64,000 bases of DNA from Arthrobacter sp. AL12 (GCF_029960645.1 NZ_JASBQY010000001.1:21641-85640), one strand, 5' to 3'; positions 8,770-17,545 are shown, counted from the stretch's first letter. The notes: generated by a model not told the origin, from the sequence alone. Made by a program: numbers and translations.

Positions 8770-9546
8770 ATGATTGACCACATGGGTCACATGGGTCACA
8801 ACACCAAGATCGCCATCGGCGCGTTTTTCGCCGCACTGGGGCTGTTGGCGCTGGCCGGCATCACCCTCCACGAAACCGTGTTCCTGTGGTTCCTGGCGGC
8901 CTGCGCGGCGGCCTACGTCGCCTGCGTCTCCGAGGTGATTATCCGCCGCCGGCACCGGACCCTGGCAGCCAGCGGGATCGGGAGCATCCTGTTTATTGCG
9001 TTCAGCATCGCCTTCCTGCGGCAGTGGGGACTGGCCTTCACCACCGATCCGGACGCGATGTCGACGCCGGTGGATTCCGAGCACCCGGACCTGTACTTCT
9101 ACCTCGCGGCAGCCGCCGGCGCCGCCACCCTGCTGCTGCTGGTGGCCGGCACCGTCCTTCCCGGCAGGAACCGGCGTCCGCGCGCCGCCGGACATGCACC
9201 GCGGCGGCGACCGGCGTCAGGCGCGAGGGGTCCGGCGTCCCGGCCGGCACCCGCCCGGCGCGCACCGTCCAGGACCGCACCAACCCGGACGGCACCGTCC
9301 CGGACCGCACCAACCCGGACCGCTGCCCCTCGTCCGGCGCCCAGGTCCGCGGCCGGAACCAGGACCGGAACGAAGGCCCAGGCCGCCAAGCCTCAGCCGG
9401 CCCGGGTTCCCGCCCCTCGGCCGGCATCCCCCGGCCTCCCCCGGCCGGCGTCTTCGGCCGGGGGAACCGCCGCGGCCAGGTCCCCCACCCAGTCCCCTGC
9501 CACATCCTCGGCGAGGACCTCGGCACGGACCTCGCCCGGCCGCTGA
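8770..9546 (+). CDS. small membrane protein with long basic Pro/Ala tail
   Basis: Not a recognised family. 258 residues; the first Met codons (MIDHMGHMGH) leave the exact start open. About four hydrophobic helices occupy residues 12-140. Then comes a roughly 115-residue tail of Arg/Pro/Ala/Thr repeats, partly encoded by two 30-bp tandem repeats (9262-9321). The last 154 bp overlap the convergent eamA gene. The N-terminal membrane part looks like a conserved hypothetical protein; the tail composition suggests a disordered cytoplasmic region. It sits 12 bases downstream of the TetR gene and may be co-transcribed with it. Confidence 0.6.
   Translation: MIDHMGHMGHNTKIAIGAFFAALGLLALAGITLHETVFLWFLAACAAAYVACVSEVIIRRRHRTLAASGIGSILFIAFSIAFLRQWGLAFTTDPDAMSTPVDSEHPDLYFYLAAAAGAATLLLLVAGTVLPGRNRRPRAAGHAPRRRPASGARGPASRPAPARRAPSRTAPTRTAPSRTAPTRTAAPRPAPRSAAGTRTGTKAQAAKPQPARVPAPRPASPGLPRPASSAGGTAAARSPTQSPATSSARTSARTSPGR
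9262..9321 (+). repeat. two 30-bp tandem repeats in coding sequence
   Basis: Units at 9262-9291 and 9292-9321 differ at two positions and encode a repeated APSRTAPTRT peptide in the tail of the preceding membrane protein. Confidence 0.85.
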
Positions 9547-10442
9547 GCGCGCGGACGCGACTCCCGCCGTCGGAGCTTCCAGGGGCGCAGCACCGCTGTC
9601 GCCACGCCGGCGAGCAGCAGGAGCCCGCCGGTCACCTCGGCGGCGGTCGGCACCTCGCCCAGGACGAGCCACGCCGTCGTCATCCCGACCACCGGAACCA
9701 GGAGGGTGAACGGGACCACCGCGGAGGACGGGTACAGCCCCAGCAGCCTGTTCCAGACGCCGTAGCCCACCAGGGAACCGAAGACGGCGGTGTACAGGGC
9801 ACTCACCAGGGTGACGGGCTGAACTTCCAGCAGGGCCGTCGACACGGTCCCCGGCCCGTCCACCAGCAACGACAAGCCCAGCAGGGGCAGCGGCACCACG
9901 GCCCCCGACCACACCACGAGTCCCAGCCCGGACGCCGCCTTCGCCTTGCGGGCCACGATGTTGCCGGCGGCCCAGGACAGCGCCGCGGCGAGCACGATCA
10001 TCAGCGGCAGCACCGGGGCGACCAGGCTGCGGCCGATGGCCACCACGGCGAGTCCGGCCACGCCCAAGACCACACCGGCGAACTGCCGCCGGCTCGGCCG
10101 CTCGCCGAGGAAACCGGCGGCCAGGAGCACGGTCAGCAGCACCTGCGCCTGCAGGACCAGCGAGGCCAGGCCCGCGGGCATGCCCAGCGCCATGGCCAGG
10201 TACAGGAGGCCGAACTGTCCGGCGCTCATGAACAGCCCGACGCCGATGATCGCCTTCCAGCTCACCTCGGGCTTGCGGATGAAGAAGATGCAGGGAAAGA
10301 CCACCAGGGTGAACCGCATGGCGACGAAGAGCAGCGGCGGCATCTCCGCTCCGTCCGGGTGCAGGCCGAGGTCGATCGCGACGAAGTTGACGCCCCACAG
10401 GACGGCGACGAGCAGGGCCAGAGCGGAATGACGAGGGTTCAC
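9393..10442 (-). CDS. eamA: EamA/DMT-family exporter
   Basis: Ten-helix drug/metabolite transporter. The first 300 residues follow E. coli EamA (YdeD), the O-acetylserine/cysteine exporter, including the shared stretch MPAGLASLVLQAQ, WGVNFVAIDLGL at the start and LVPVVGM near the end. It probably exports amino-acid-type metabolites across the cytoplasmic membrane. The final 49 residues (349 total) are hydrophilic, exceed the family length and are encoded in the 154-bp overlap with the convergent gene ending at 9546. This suggests that the ancestral stop codon was lost. Confidence 0.88.
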   Translation of the reverse strand: MNPRHSALALLVAVLWGVNFVAIDLGLHPDGAEMPPLLFVAMRFTLVVFPCIFFIRKPEVSWKAIIGVGLFMSAGQFGLLYLAMALGMPAGLASLVLQAQVLLTVLLAAGFLGERPSRRQFAGVVLGVAGLAVVAIGRSLVAPVLPLMIVLAAALSWAAGNIVARKAKAASGLGLVVWSGAVVPLPLLGLSLLVDGPGTVSTALLEVQPVTLVSALYTAVFGSLVGYGVWNRLLGLYPSSAVVPFTLLVPVVGMTTAWLVLGEVPTAAEVTGGLLLLAGVATAVLRPWKLRRRESRPRAQRPGEVRAEVLAEDVAGDWVGDLAAAVPPAEDAGRGRPGDAGRGAGTRAG

Positions 10443-10520
10443 CCTGCCACTATGCCGGTTCCGTCCGGCGCCGGGGCCGGATCGGGCCTGCGGGCCGGAG
10501 ATTAAGTGCGGTGTGAATGG

Positions 10521-11096
10521 TTAGAGGTTCCGGGGGTTGTCACCGCGGGGCTCGTCGGTGCGGACCGGTTCTCGGGGTGCAGTCCCGGGGGGAACCTGGC
10601 TGCCGGGGGCCTGACCGCCGCCTGTGGTGCTACCCGGAGTGCCGCCCGGAGTGGCGGCCTGTTCGGCGGTGGAAGGGTTCCGGTCACTGCGGTCCCGGCG
10701 CAGCTCCTCGGTGCCGGCGGCTTCCCGGGGCGCCTGGTCCCGGCTCTGGGCATCGCGTTCGGTGGTGACGACGTCGGGGTCCAGCTCGTCAGCCTTTCGC
10801 AGCTGGTCCTGCGCGCCGGCGCGGACCTTCTCGGCCTCTTGCTGCCGTGCGCTGGCTTCCTCCCTGAGCCGTTCGGCCTCGACCTCTGCCTGCTTGGCGT
10901 CCGCTTCGGCCCGGGCAGCCTGCGCCTCGCGCTCCCTGGCGCCGATCTCTTCGGTCCTGGCCTCTTCACGCATTTCCACCGCCTTGTTGCGGTTCGCCTC
11001 CACCTTGCGCTTGCGGCTGAGCATGGTTACCACCACGACGATCGCGATCACCACAACGACGCCGATGATGATCCCTATGAGCTGTCCTGAATCCAC
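10521..11096 (-). CDS. membrane-anchored coiled-coil protein
   Basis: Not a named family. 191 residues from the GTG at 11096, chosen because AAGGGGA lies 6 bases upstream; ATG codons at 11126 and 11147 lack such a site. One N-terminal helix (LIGIIIGVVVVIAIVVVVTM) is followed by KRK. A charged heptad region (residues about 30-110, rich in Glu/Ala/Arg/Gln) is a predicted coiled coil, and the C-terminus is disordered (Gly/Pro/Thr). The topology suggests a cytoplasmic stalk. Similar short proteins are common in Arthrobacter-like genomes; the function is unknown. Confidence 0.7.
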   Translation of the reverse strand: MDSGQLIGIIIGVVVVIAIVVVVTMLSRKRKVEANRNKAVEMREEARTEEIGAREREAQAARAEADAKQAEVEAERLREEASARQQEAEKVRAGAQDQLRKADELDPDVVTTERDAQSRDQAPREAAGTEELRRDRSDRNPSTAEQAATPGGTPGSTTGGGQAPGSQVPPGTAPREPVRTDEPRGDNPRNL

Positions 11097-11216
11097 GATG
11101 ATTCCCCTTATTCTCCCGATCGGCATAAGTCCACGAGTAAACAGCATCAGTAAACCGCAGAATCACCTGCATGACCATGGAACCGGGAAACGGACAATGC
11201 GCGCCGGGCCGTGGCG

Positions 11217-11744
11217 CTATTTGGCCCGGGGAACCTTGAAGTGCGTGAGCCTTGCGTCCTGGCCGTCCAGCTCGTCCCAGGACTTCTCCGTCTCCATGAC
11301 GGTCAGCGCGCTCGTGGGCCACCGCGTGGCGGCGTCCATGTAGGCGTCGTGGTTGGAATCGCGGGAGGCAAGGTGCATGGCGAGGTCCTGCACCCCGGGC
11401 ATGTGCGAGATCACCATGAGGGTGGTCACGGTGTCCGGGACGTGGTTAATGACGGTCAGCATCCGCTTCGCCGAGGCCGCGTAGAGCCCGTCCTCGAGTT
11501 TCGGCGTCGGAGCCTTGTCGCCGAGTTCACTGCACACCCAGGTGCACGTCTGCCGGGTGCGCAGGGCGCTGGAGCAGAGGATGAAGTCGGGGACCACACC
11601 ATGCTTCAACAGCCATTTTCCGGCCTGCGGGGCATCGCGGTGGCCGCGCTCTTCGAGCGGCCGGTCGTGATCCGCGACGCCGCCGGGCCAATCCGACTTG
11701 GCATGCCGCATGATCACCAGCCGTTTGATGTGATGCGCGCTCAT
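11217..11744 (-). CDS. SixA-like histidine phosphatase
   Basis: 175 residues of the histidine phosphatase superfamily. The catalytic RHG-type motif is LVIMRHAKSDWP near the N-terminus, followed by PLEERGHRDAPQAG, CSSALRTRQTC (second Arg) and the distal His in VISHMPGVQDL. E. coli SixA dephosphorylates histidine phosphocarrier domains; in actinobacteria this clade has unknown targets. Monocistronic by appearance. Confidence 0.88.
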   Translation of the reverse strand: MSAHHIKRLVIMRHAKSDWPGGVADHDRPLEERGHRDAPQAGKWLLKHGVVPDFILCSSALRTRQTCTWVCSELGDKAPTPKLEDGLYAASAKRMLTVINHVPDTVTTLMVISHMPGVQDLAMHLASRDSNHDAYMDAATRWPTSALTVMETEKSWDELDGQDARLTHFKVPRAK

Positions 11745-11799
11745 GGATCAATCCTAGTGGGGCGGCTGATCCCCGAGCACGCATCCCGCCAGCGCCCGC

Positions 11800-12003
11800 T
11801 TAGTCATCAAGGACAAACGTTACTTCCAGCACAACGTGCCAGGCCACGACGGCGCCGTCGCTGATTTCAACCTTCTGTTCCTTCACCCACGCCCCCGTGA
11901 CATTGCGCAAGGTCTTGTTCGCCCGGTCGACGCCCTCCTTGATGGCTGCATCAAACGAGGTCTTGGAGTTCGCGCTCAGGGTAGTAATCCGTGCAACAGA
12001 CAT
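11800..12003 (-). CDS. dodecin
   Basis: 67-residue flavin-binding protein that forms hollow dodecamers and stores or buffers flavin (riboflavin, FMN or CoA-bound forms). The order SFDAAIKEGVDRANKTLRNV then AWVKEQKV and a C-terminal strand VVAWHVVLEVTFVLD matches the family, including the Trp that stacks on the isoalloxazine ring. Normal length. Confidence 0.92.
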   Translation of the reverse strand: MSVARITTLSANSKTSFDAAIKEGVDRANKTLRNVTGAWVKEQKVEISDGAVVAWHVVLEVTFVLDD

Positions 12004-12098
12004 GTCTTCCTCCCAATAATCGGCTCAACGGGTCCGAGACTACGCCCCACCACCGAAACGCAAAAGAGTCCAACAGCCACTCGTGAAGCTTCCGGAGA

Positions 12099-12140
12099 CA
12101 GCAAAGCGCCCGCCCCAGTTCAGGGACGGGCGCTTTGCTG
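12099..12140 (-). terminator. terminator of the orphan winged-helix gene
   Basis: Perfect 14-bp stem CAGCAAAGCGCCCG / CGGGCGCTTTGCTG with a 14-base loop, 9 bases past the stop codon on the minus strand. Confidence 0.85.
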
Positions 12141-12148
12141 GCCTAAGC

Positions 12149-13012
12149 CTAGATCGAGTATTCCGGAGCGGCCCAGACAACAACTTCGGGGTGCTCGTAG
12201 AAGCGGTAGCCCTGGCCGCGGACCGTCCGCACGGTGTTGGCGAGGCGGCCGAGCTTGGAGCGCAGGCGGCGGATGTGCACGTCGATGGTCCGCTCGTTGG
12301 GCACCTCTTCGGCATTGCGCCACAGGCCCTCTAGCAGCTCGTCGCGGCCCACGGTGCGGGTGCCGTTCTCGACGAGGTAGTTGAGGAGTTCGAACTCCTT
12401 GAACGTGAGGTTCAGGGATTCGCCGTCGAGCGCCACCTCGCGGCGGGCAAGGTCGATCAGCACGCCGGAAGGACGCGGTTCCTGCGGCTGCTGCAGGCGG
12501 GCGGCGTCGGACCGCTGGCGGGCGCCGACAGTGGGGTCACCGAAGGTGGAACGGACGACGTCGAGCGCGGAGCCCGGGGCGCTGGCCGGGGCGACGGCGA
12601 CGGCAGCGTAGCTTTCGGCGCCGGAGACCAGCGACTGGGCGTAGGCCCGGATTTCCTGGGCCAGTTTGGCAATGGACGTCCCGGCGGCCGCGGCCGTTTC
12701 CTCGTCGATCCCCATGTAAAGGACGAATCCGCGGGCGACGTTGTCGTTCGGGACGGGACGGACGGGGCTGCCGTCGCCCGGGGCAATCACAGGAGTCGGG
12801 GCCGTGGCCGGTGCCGGCGGGACAGCGCGGAGCTGTCCGTAGGAGTTGGGGTTGTAGCCCTGCGGGGCATAGCCCGGGGCGGGGAAGCTGTTGCCGGATC
12901 CGGCGGGGGCGAAGGATGCCCGGCCGCCGAAGCCCTGGCGGATACCGGAGGCCTGGCCGGCCTTGCTGGCGTTTCGGACGGAGATGTGGACGTATCCGGA
13001 TGCAACTGACAT
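12149..13012 (-). CDS. orphan winged-helix (OmpR/PhoB-type) DNA-binding protein
   Basis: 287 residues. The last 100 form a PhoB-type trans_reg_C domain (LTFKEFELLNYLVEN, ERTIDVHIRRLRSKLG, VRGQGYRFYE). There is no receiver domain with phosphorylatable Asp. Instead residues 1-175 hold a Gly/Pro/Ala-rich linker and a short predicted helical section (MGIDEETAAAAGTSIAKLAQEIRAYA). Control must therefore differ from phosphotransfer. A strong terminator follows; a long AT-richer intergenic region with direct repeats precedes it. Confidence 0.82.
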   Translation of the reverse strand: MSVASGYVHISVRNASKAGQASGIRQGFGGRASFAPAGSGNSFPAPGYAPQGYNPNSYGQLRAVPPAPATAPTPVIAPGDGSPVRPVPNDNVARGFVLYMGIDEETAAAAGTSIAKLAQEIRAYAQSLVSGAESYAAVAVAPASAPGSALDVVRSTFGDPTVGARQRSDAARLQQPQEPRPSGVLIDLARREVALDGESLNLTFKEFELLNYLVENGTRTVGRDELLEGLWRNAEEVPNERTIDVHIRRLRSKLGRLANTVRTVRGQGYRFYEHPEVVVWAAPEYSI

Positions 13013-13638
13013 GGATTGCTTACCTCAATGTGAATGGCCGTCATCGCGGCTCGAATGCTGTTTGTCCCCGCAATGAAAACTGGGGAGGGCGCCCGACGCT
13101 GGGCTGGGGGCGAATGCCTAGAAACCTTTGGGGTGTAAAAGTTAGGCGTGCATTCGACAACAGGGCTTCTCGGTATCAGCTGGTGCGCTGATCCAGGAAA
13201 CTGCGGCTGCAGGTGCTGTTGAGTTCTTGTTCACAATTGAAGTGTGCAACGTAACAATGAAAACTTGCAAGTAACAATGGACGCGGAAGTCCACGATATG
13301 AGACATAACGCGGGAATGTAGTGCAGATCACAATTCTCCGCCGTCAATAAAATAACAAGCATACTGGTCAGTGCATGCAGATTTTGCCCTTCTCGCCGAA
13401 CTTAATTCGAACCGACCCTCCGGTTGGCCGGAATCATTCACGGTAAGCCGGGCCGAGCAAACCCTTCGCCTACTTATCATTGGAAGTCCAGCGTTCCACA
13501 GAGTGGTCACCCCGGGGCAACGAAAAGTGCCGCCCTGCCGGCCGCCCCCGGGGATGTCCAGCTCGCTAGGCTGGGATTCACAGGCGCCACACAGGGTCCC
13601 CAAAGCCGCACCTAACCGGCAGAACGGAGAGTTGTCCC
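13013..13638. promoter_or_regulatory. 626-bp divergent intergenic region with direct repeats
   Basis: No convincing gene. Its centre is AT-richer than its surroundings. TGCAACGTAACAATG (13245-13259) and TGCAAGTAACAATG (13266-13279) are direct repeats about two helical turns apart, the geometry bound by OmpR-class winged helices. The region separates the orphan winged-helix gene from the two-component operon, so it probably holds both promoters. Confidence 0.45.
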
Positions 13639-14379
13639 ATGGCCACTTCGCACTCCATGACCAATAACCTGCCCCAGCTCACCCATCCGGATGGCTCCCC
13701 CATCCGCGCACTGGTCGTGGACGACGAGCCCAGCCTCTCCGAGCTCATGAGCATGGGGCTGCGCATGGCGGGATGGTCGGTTGCCGTCGCCGCCGACGGC
13801 CCCGAAGCGTTGAAGCTTGCCAAGGAATTCCGCCCCGACGTGCTGGTGCTCGACGTGATGCTCCCCGGATTCGACGGCGTCGAGCTGCTGGGCAGGATCC
13901 GCGGCTTCGCACCGGAAGTGCCGGCCTTGTTCCTGACAGCGAAGGACGCTGTCCCGGACCGCATCACCGGGCTGGCCGCGGGCGGGGACGACTACGTAAC
14001 CAAGCCCTTCAGCATGGAGGAAGTGCTGCTGCGGCTGCACCGGCTGGTCCAGCGCTCCGGAGTGGCTGCGATGGATACGGCCGAACTCGTCGTCGGTGAC
14101 CTGGTCCTGAACATCGACACGAGAGAGGTCCGGCGCGCGGGCGAGGAACTGCACCTCACGGCCACCCAGTTCGAGTTGCTGCGCTATCTCATGGAGAACC
14201 CGAAGCGGGTAGTCAGCAAGGCCCAGATCCTGGACCGGGTCTGGGACTACGACTTCGGCGGGCAGGCAAACATCGTGGAGCTCTACATTTCCTACCTCCG
14301 CAAGAAGGTCGACGCTAACCGCCTACCCATGATCCACACGGTGCGGGGCGCCGGTTACGTCCTGAAACCGGCGGACTGA
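13639..14379 (+). CDS. OmpR-family response regulator
   Basis: 246 residues. The receiver domain has the acidic pair in VVDDEPSL, phospho-acceptor Asp in VLVLDVMLPGFDG, Thr in LFLTAKD and Lys in DDYVTKPFS. A winged-helix effector follows (TATQFELLRYLMEN, ANIVELYISYLRKKVD, VRGAGYVLKP). The DNA-binding domain resembles actinobacterial PhoP/PrrA-type regulators. The histidine kinase starts 3 bases after its stop, so the two form an operon. Confidence 0.95.
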   Translation: MATSHSMTNNLPQLTHPDGSPIRALVVDDEPSLSELMSMGLRMAGWSVAVAADGPEALKLAKEFRPDVLVLDVMLPGFDGVELLGRIRGFAPEVPALFLTAKDAVPDRITGLAAGGDDYVTKPFSMEEVLLRLHRLVQRSGVAAMDTAELVVGDLVLNIDTREVRRAGEELHLTATQFELLRYLMENPKRVVSKAQILDRVWDYDFGGQANIVELYISYLRKKVDANRLPMIHTVRGAGYVLKPAD

Positions 14380-14382
14380 ACC

Positions 14383-15987
14383 GTGCCTAAACGCTCCGCC
14401 AGGATCCGGCCCTCGGGGCTCAACTGGCGCCACCCGTCCACCTGGCACCTCCGCACCCGGCTTGTCCTCGTCACCATGGCCCTGCTCGTGGCGATCTGCG
14501 GGGCCGTCGGTATCGTCAGCTATGCCTCGATGGACTTCTTCCTGGCCAGGCAGCTCGACACCCAGCTGGAGCAGGCCGCGGTCCGCGCCCGCGAGTTCGG
14601 CCGTCCCGGCCGCGCCGACCCCCTCGAGGCGCGGGGACAGGCCATCGGCACCCTCAACGCGAGAATCGAAAACGATTCAGTCCGCAGCGCCGGTTTCCTC
14701 GCCGGGGATGCCACCCGGAAATCCCTCACCGGCGAAGACGACGAGGCGCTTCTGGGGCTCACCCCGTGGGGCGAGCCGGTGGACCGGACCCTGTCCGCCG
14801 GAGCCTACCGGCTGGTCGCCGCCGGGGCCCCGGGCGGCGACGTGATCGTGACCGGCCTCCCGCTCGCAGAGAAGCAGAACACCCTGGCCACCATGGTCTG
14901 GACCATGGTGGTCGTCTCCGCGGGCGGACTCCTGGTCATCGGACTGGCCGGGACGGCACTGATCCGCCGGACCATGAAACCGCTCGATCAGCTCTCCGAG
15001 GTGGCGACGCAGGTCTCCCGGCTGCCGCTCGACGCCGGAGAAGTGGGGCTTGCCGTTCGCGTGCCGGCGTCCGCAGCGCATCCGGGCACCGAAGTGGGAA
15101 GTGTTGGCCATGCCCTGAACATGATGCTGGATAACGTCTCCAATGCCCTGGAAGCCCGGCAGACAAGCGAGATGAAGGTCCGCCAGTTCGTCGCGGATGC
15201 CTCGCATGAGCTGCGTACGCCCCTGACCGCCATCCGCGGCTACACCGAGTTGATGCGAATGACCGAACACTTCACCCCTGACGGCCAGAGGTCCCTGGCC
15301 CGGGTGCAGAGCCAGTCCGAACGCATGACCGCCCTGGTGGAGGACCTGCTTCTGCTCGCCCGACTGGATGAGGGCCAGCCGCTCAGGCTCAGCGAGGTGG
15401 ACCTCACCCAACTGGCCATCGAGACGGTCAGCGACGAGAAGGTCATGGCCCCGGACCGGGTCTGGCGCCTGGAGCTCCCGGCAGAGCCTGTGGTGGTCCG
15501 CGGTGACGCGCCCCAACTGCATCAGGTGCTGGCCAACCTGCTGTCCAACGCGCGCAAACACACCGGCCCCGGCACCACGGTGGTGACCGGCGTGAAGCGG
15601 TCCGCAGACGGACATGCCGTGGTGACCGTGACGGACAACGGCCCCGGGATTGCTCCCGAGTTCGTGGACCGGGTCTTTGCACGCTTCACACGCGCGGACG
15701 CTTCCCGCAGGAATCCGGCAGCCCTCGCGACGCCGGCAACCGGCAGGGGGTCCCTTCCGCGGCGTCCGCTACACCCAGAGCGGTCGTCCGAGGCAGCCGC
15801 CGGAGTCGCCGTAGTCGCCACCACAACGGCCCCCGCTCCGAGCGCTTCCGCCGAGGGAACCAGCGGGCTGGGCCTGTCGATCGTGCAGTCGATTGTCGGC
15901 GCCCATGGCGGGACCGTCAGTGTGACCTCCGTGCCCGGACGGACCGAGTTCACCGTTCGGCTGCCGGAGGCTCCGCCCGCGGCCTGA
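14383..15987 (+). CDS. sensor histidine kinase
   Basis: Membrane sensor of the upstream regulator, 534 residues from GTG. Two membrane helices (residues about 25-50 and 165-190) flank an extracytoplasmic sensor; HAMP, then HisKA with phospho-acceptor His in FVADASHELRTPLTAIRGY, then the ATPase domain (N-box NLLSNARKH, G1 DNGPGI, G2 GLGLSIV). About 50 residues rich in Ala/Pro/Thr (443-492) are inserted in the ATP lid between FTRADASR and GTSGLGLS, where relatives have about ten. The start is weakly supported. Confidence 0.93.
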   Translation: MPKRSARIRPSGLNWRHPSTWHLRTRLVLVTMALLVAICGAVGIVSYASMDFFLARQLDTQLEQAAVRAREFGRPGRADPLEARGQAIGTLNARIENDSVRSAGFLAGDATRKSLTGEDDEALLGLTPWGEPVDRTLSAGAYRLVAAGAPGGDVIVTGLPLAEKQNTLATMVWTMVVVSAGGLLVIGLAGTALIRRTMKPLDQLSEVATQVSRLPLDAGEVGLAVRVPASAAHPGTEVGSVGHALNMMLDNVSNALEARQTSEMKVRQFVADASHELRTPLTAIRGYTELMRMTEHFTPDGQRSLARVQSQSERMTALVEDLLLLARLDEGQPLRLSEVDLTQLAIETVSDEKVMAPDRVWRLELPAEPVVVRGDAPQLHQVLANLLSNARKHTGPGTTVVTGVKRSADGHAVVTVTDNGPGIAPEFVDRVFARFTRADASRRNPAALATPATGRGSLPRRPLHPERSSEAAAGVAVVATTTAPAPSASAEGTSGLGLSIVQSIVGAHGGTVSVTSVPGRTEFTVRLPEAPPAA

Positions 15988-16109
15988 CTAACGATAGTCG
16001 CCGTTCAGAGCGCAAGCCGACCCGCCGCGGCCGGGACTCCTGTTACCGAAATGTGACTTCGCCTTCCAACTCCTGTACGGTTTCTAGGGTGCGGCCATCT
16101 CTAGGGCCG

Positions 16110-16290
16110 CATATCCGGATGTACGCCAAGCTCTGCCGCCTCCCGGATTCCGCTGGACAGGCAGAGGCGGGGGACCCAGAGTTCCCGGGCATTTTTGCGC
16201 ATTGCGCCCTTGGGGTGAAGCCGACACGTGAGTTTCCGTGCGGCCGGGTGACCTCACCCGAACCCGACAGCTAACTCCGCAGGCGTTGAG
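16110..16290 (+). promoter_or_regulatory. c-di-AMP (ydaO-yuaA) riboswitch
   Basis: The leader before the lytic transglycosylase-like gene shows the conserved blocks of the ydaO-yuaA class in order: ACGCCAAGCTCTGCCG, GGCAGAGGCGGGGGACCCA, GGGGTGAAGCCG, CGGGTGACCTCACCCGAAC and GACAGCTAACTCCGCAGGCG. It ends about 10 bases before the start codon. Known members of this class turn off cell-wall hydrolase genes when c-di-AMP is high; the same is inferred here. Confidence 0.9.
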
Positions 16291-16298
16291 AGGCATTC

Positions 16299-17075
16299 AT
16301 GACTGAATCCAAGGCCCAACCGCGCCCTGACGGCACCGCAAACTCCACCAGCTCCAAGCTGTCGCGCCACCGCGCCGCCGGACCGGCGAAGCCGGCATCA
16401 GCGCTGGCACGGCTGGCCCGCCACGCCGGCTCGACCGGACGCCGGGCAGCCGTTGTTGTTGCCGCCTGCGCGGTGCTCGTGGGGGCCGGCGCGGCCGGCC
16501 AGGCGTCCGAGACGGCCGCCCGCCATGCCGACGCGGTCAGTGCCACGCAGGCAGCCGCCACGGCGGATCCGCTGACGCACCTTGATTTTGAACGCGTCCG
16601 GGTCGAGAACCAGGCCGCCACCCGCACGGAAGCTCCGGCCCCGCCGGCCGCGGTGGCTCCTGCCGAAGCACCCGCGCCTGCACCGCCCGCTGCACCGCCG
16701 GCTGCCCCGGCCCCCGCACCGGCGCCTGCCCCGGCACCCGCGCCTGCACCGGCCCCCGTTGCCGTCAATGATCCTGCCGGCGCCCAGGCGTTCGCGGCTG
16801 GCCAGCTGGGATCCTATGGCTGGGCCCCGAGCCAGATGCCCTGCCTGATGAAGCTCTGGACCAAGGAATCGGACTGGAAAACGACCGCCACGAACCCGAG
16901 CAGCGGTGCCTACGGCGTGGTCCAGTCGCTGCCGGCCGAGAAGATGGCCAGCGCGGGCGCCGACTACCGGACCAACTACCGGACCCAGATCAACTGGGGC
17001 CTGGAGTACGTCAAGGATCGCTACGGCTCACCGTGTGGTGCCCTGAACTTCCACCACGCCAACAACTGGTACTAA
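16299..17075 (+). CDS. secreted lytic transglycosylase-like cell-wall protein
   Basis: 258 residues. Export signal: Arg-rich start and hydrophobic VVVAACAVLVGAGAAG. A long Pro/Ala (PAPAPA) spacer follows, typical of wall-spanning proteins. The C-terminal domain of about 100 residues (CLMKLWTKESDWKTTATNP, GAYGVVQSLPAEKMA, YRTNYRTQINWGLEYVKDRY) is of the transglycosylase/aggregation-promoting-factor type, with catalytic Glu in KESDW. It should cleave peptidoglycan during growth or resuscitation. The c-di-AMP riboswitch directly upstream supports this role. Confidence 0.85.
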   Translation: MTESKAQPRPDGTANSTSSKLSRHRAAGPAKPASALARLARHAGSTGRRAAVVVAACAVLVGAGAAGQASETAARHADAVSATQAAATADPLTHLDFERVRVENQAATRTEAPAPPAAVAPAEAPAPAPPAAPPAAPAPAPAPAPAPAPAPAPVAVNDPAGAQAFAAGQLGSYGWAPSQMPCLMKLWTKESDWKTTATNPSSGAYGVVQSLPAEKMASAGADYRTNYRTQINWGLEYVKDRYGSPCGALNFHHANNWY

Positions 17076-17102
17076 ACACCCGGCCCGGCCAGACCAGCCT
17101 GC

Positions 17103-17480
17103 CTAGCCGGTGGGACGGTTGGGGATGTACTGCACCGCCCATTTGTTGCCGTCTGGGTCGGCGAAGTAGACAAAATGCCCCCAGTCCTGCGCGTCGACGT
17201 CACTGACGTCCACGCCGTGGTCCTTGAGCTGCCGGTGGGCGGACTGGATGTCGCTGACCACGAGCTGGAGGCTGGGGGCGGTGCCCGGCGGGGCGTCCGT
17301 GAGGCCTTCGCCAATGGCGATCGAGCAGCCGGAGCCCGGCGGGGTCAGCTGGACGAATCGGATGCCGTCCATGGGCCGCTCGTCGAAGTCGGCATGGAAG
17401 CCCACCTTGTTGACGTAGAAATCCTTAGCGCGGTCCACGTCGGACACGGGAACATAAACAAGTTCTAGTTTCCAGTCCAT
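17103..17480 (-). CDS. VOC (glyoxalase/bleomycin resistance) superfamily protein
   Basis: 125 residues with the paired beta-alpha-beta-beta-beta repeats of the vicinal oxygen chelate fold: LELVYVPVSDVDRAKDFYVN, then GIRFVQLTPPGSGCSI, SLQLVVSDIQSAHRQL and YFADPDGNKWAVQ. The start ATG at 17480 begins MDWKLELV; the longer reading frame upstream is GC-driven. The substrate cannot be predicted. It is convergent with the lytic gene. Confidence 0.88.
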   Translation of the reverse strand: MDWKLELVYVPVSDVDRAKDFYVNKVGFHADFDERPMDGIRFVQLTPPGSGCSIAIGEGLTDAPPGTAPSLQLVVSDIQSAHRQLKDHGVDVSDVDAQDWGHFVYFADPDGNKWAVQYIPNRPTG

Positions 17481-17545
17481 GGGCTCAGGGTAGTACCGGG
17501 CGGTGCAATCGGGTAGGCCGGCCCGCTTACGCGGAGCCTGCCTCT

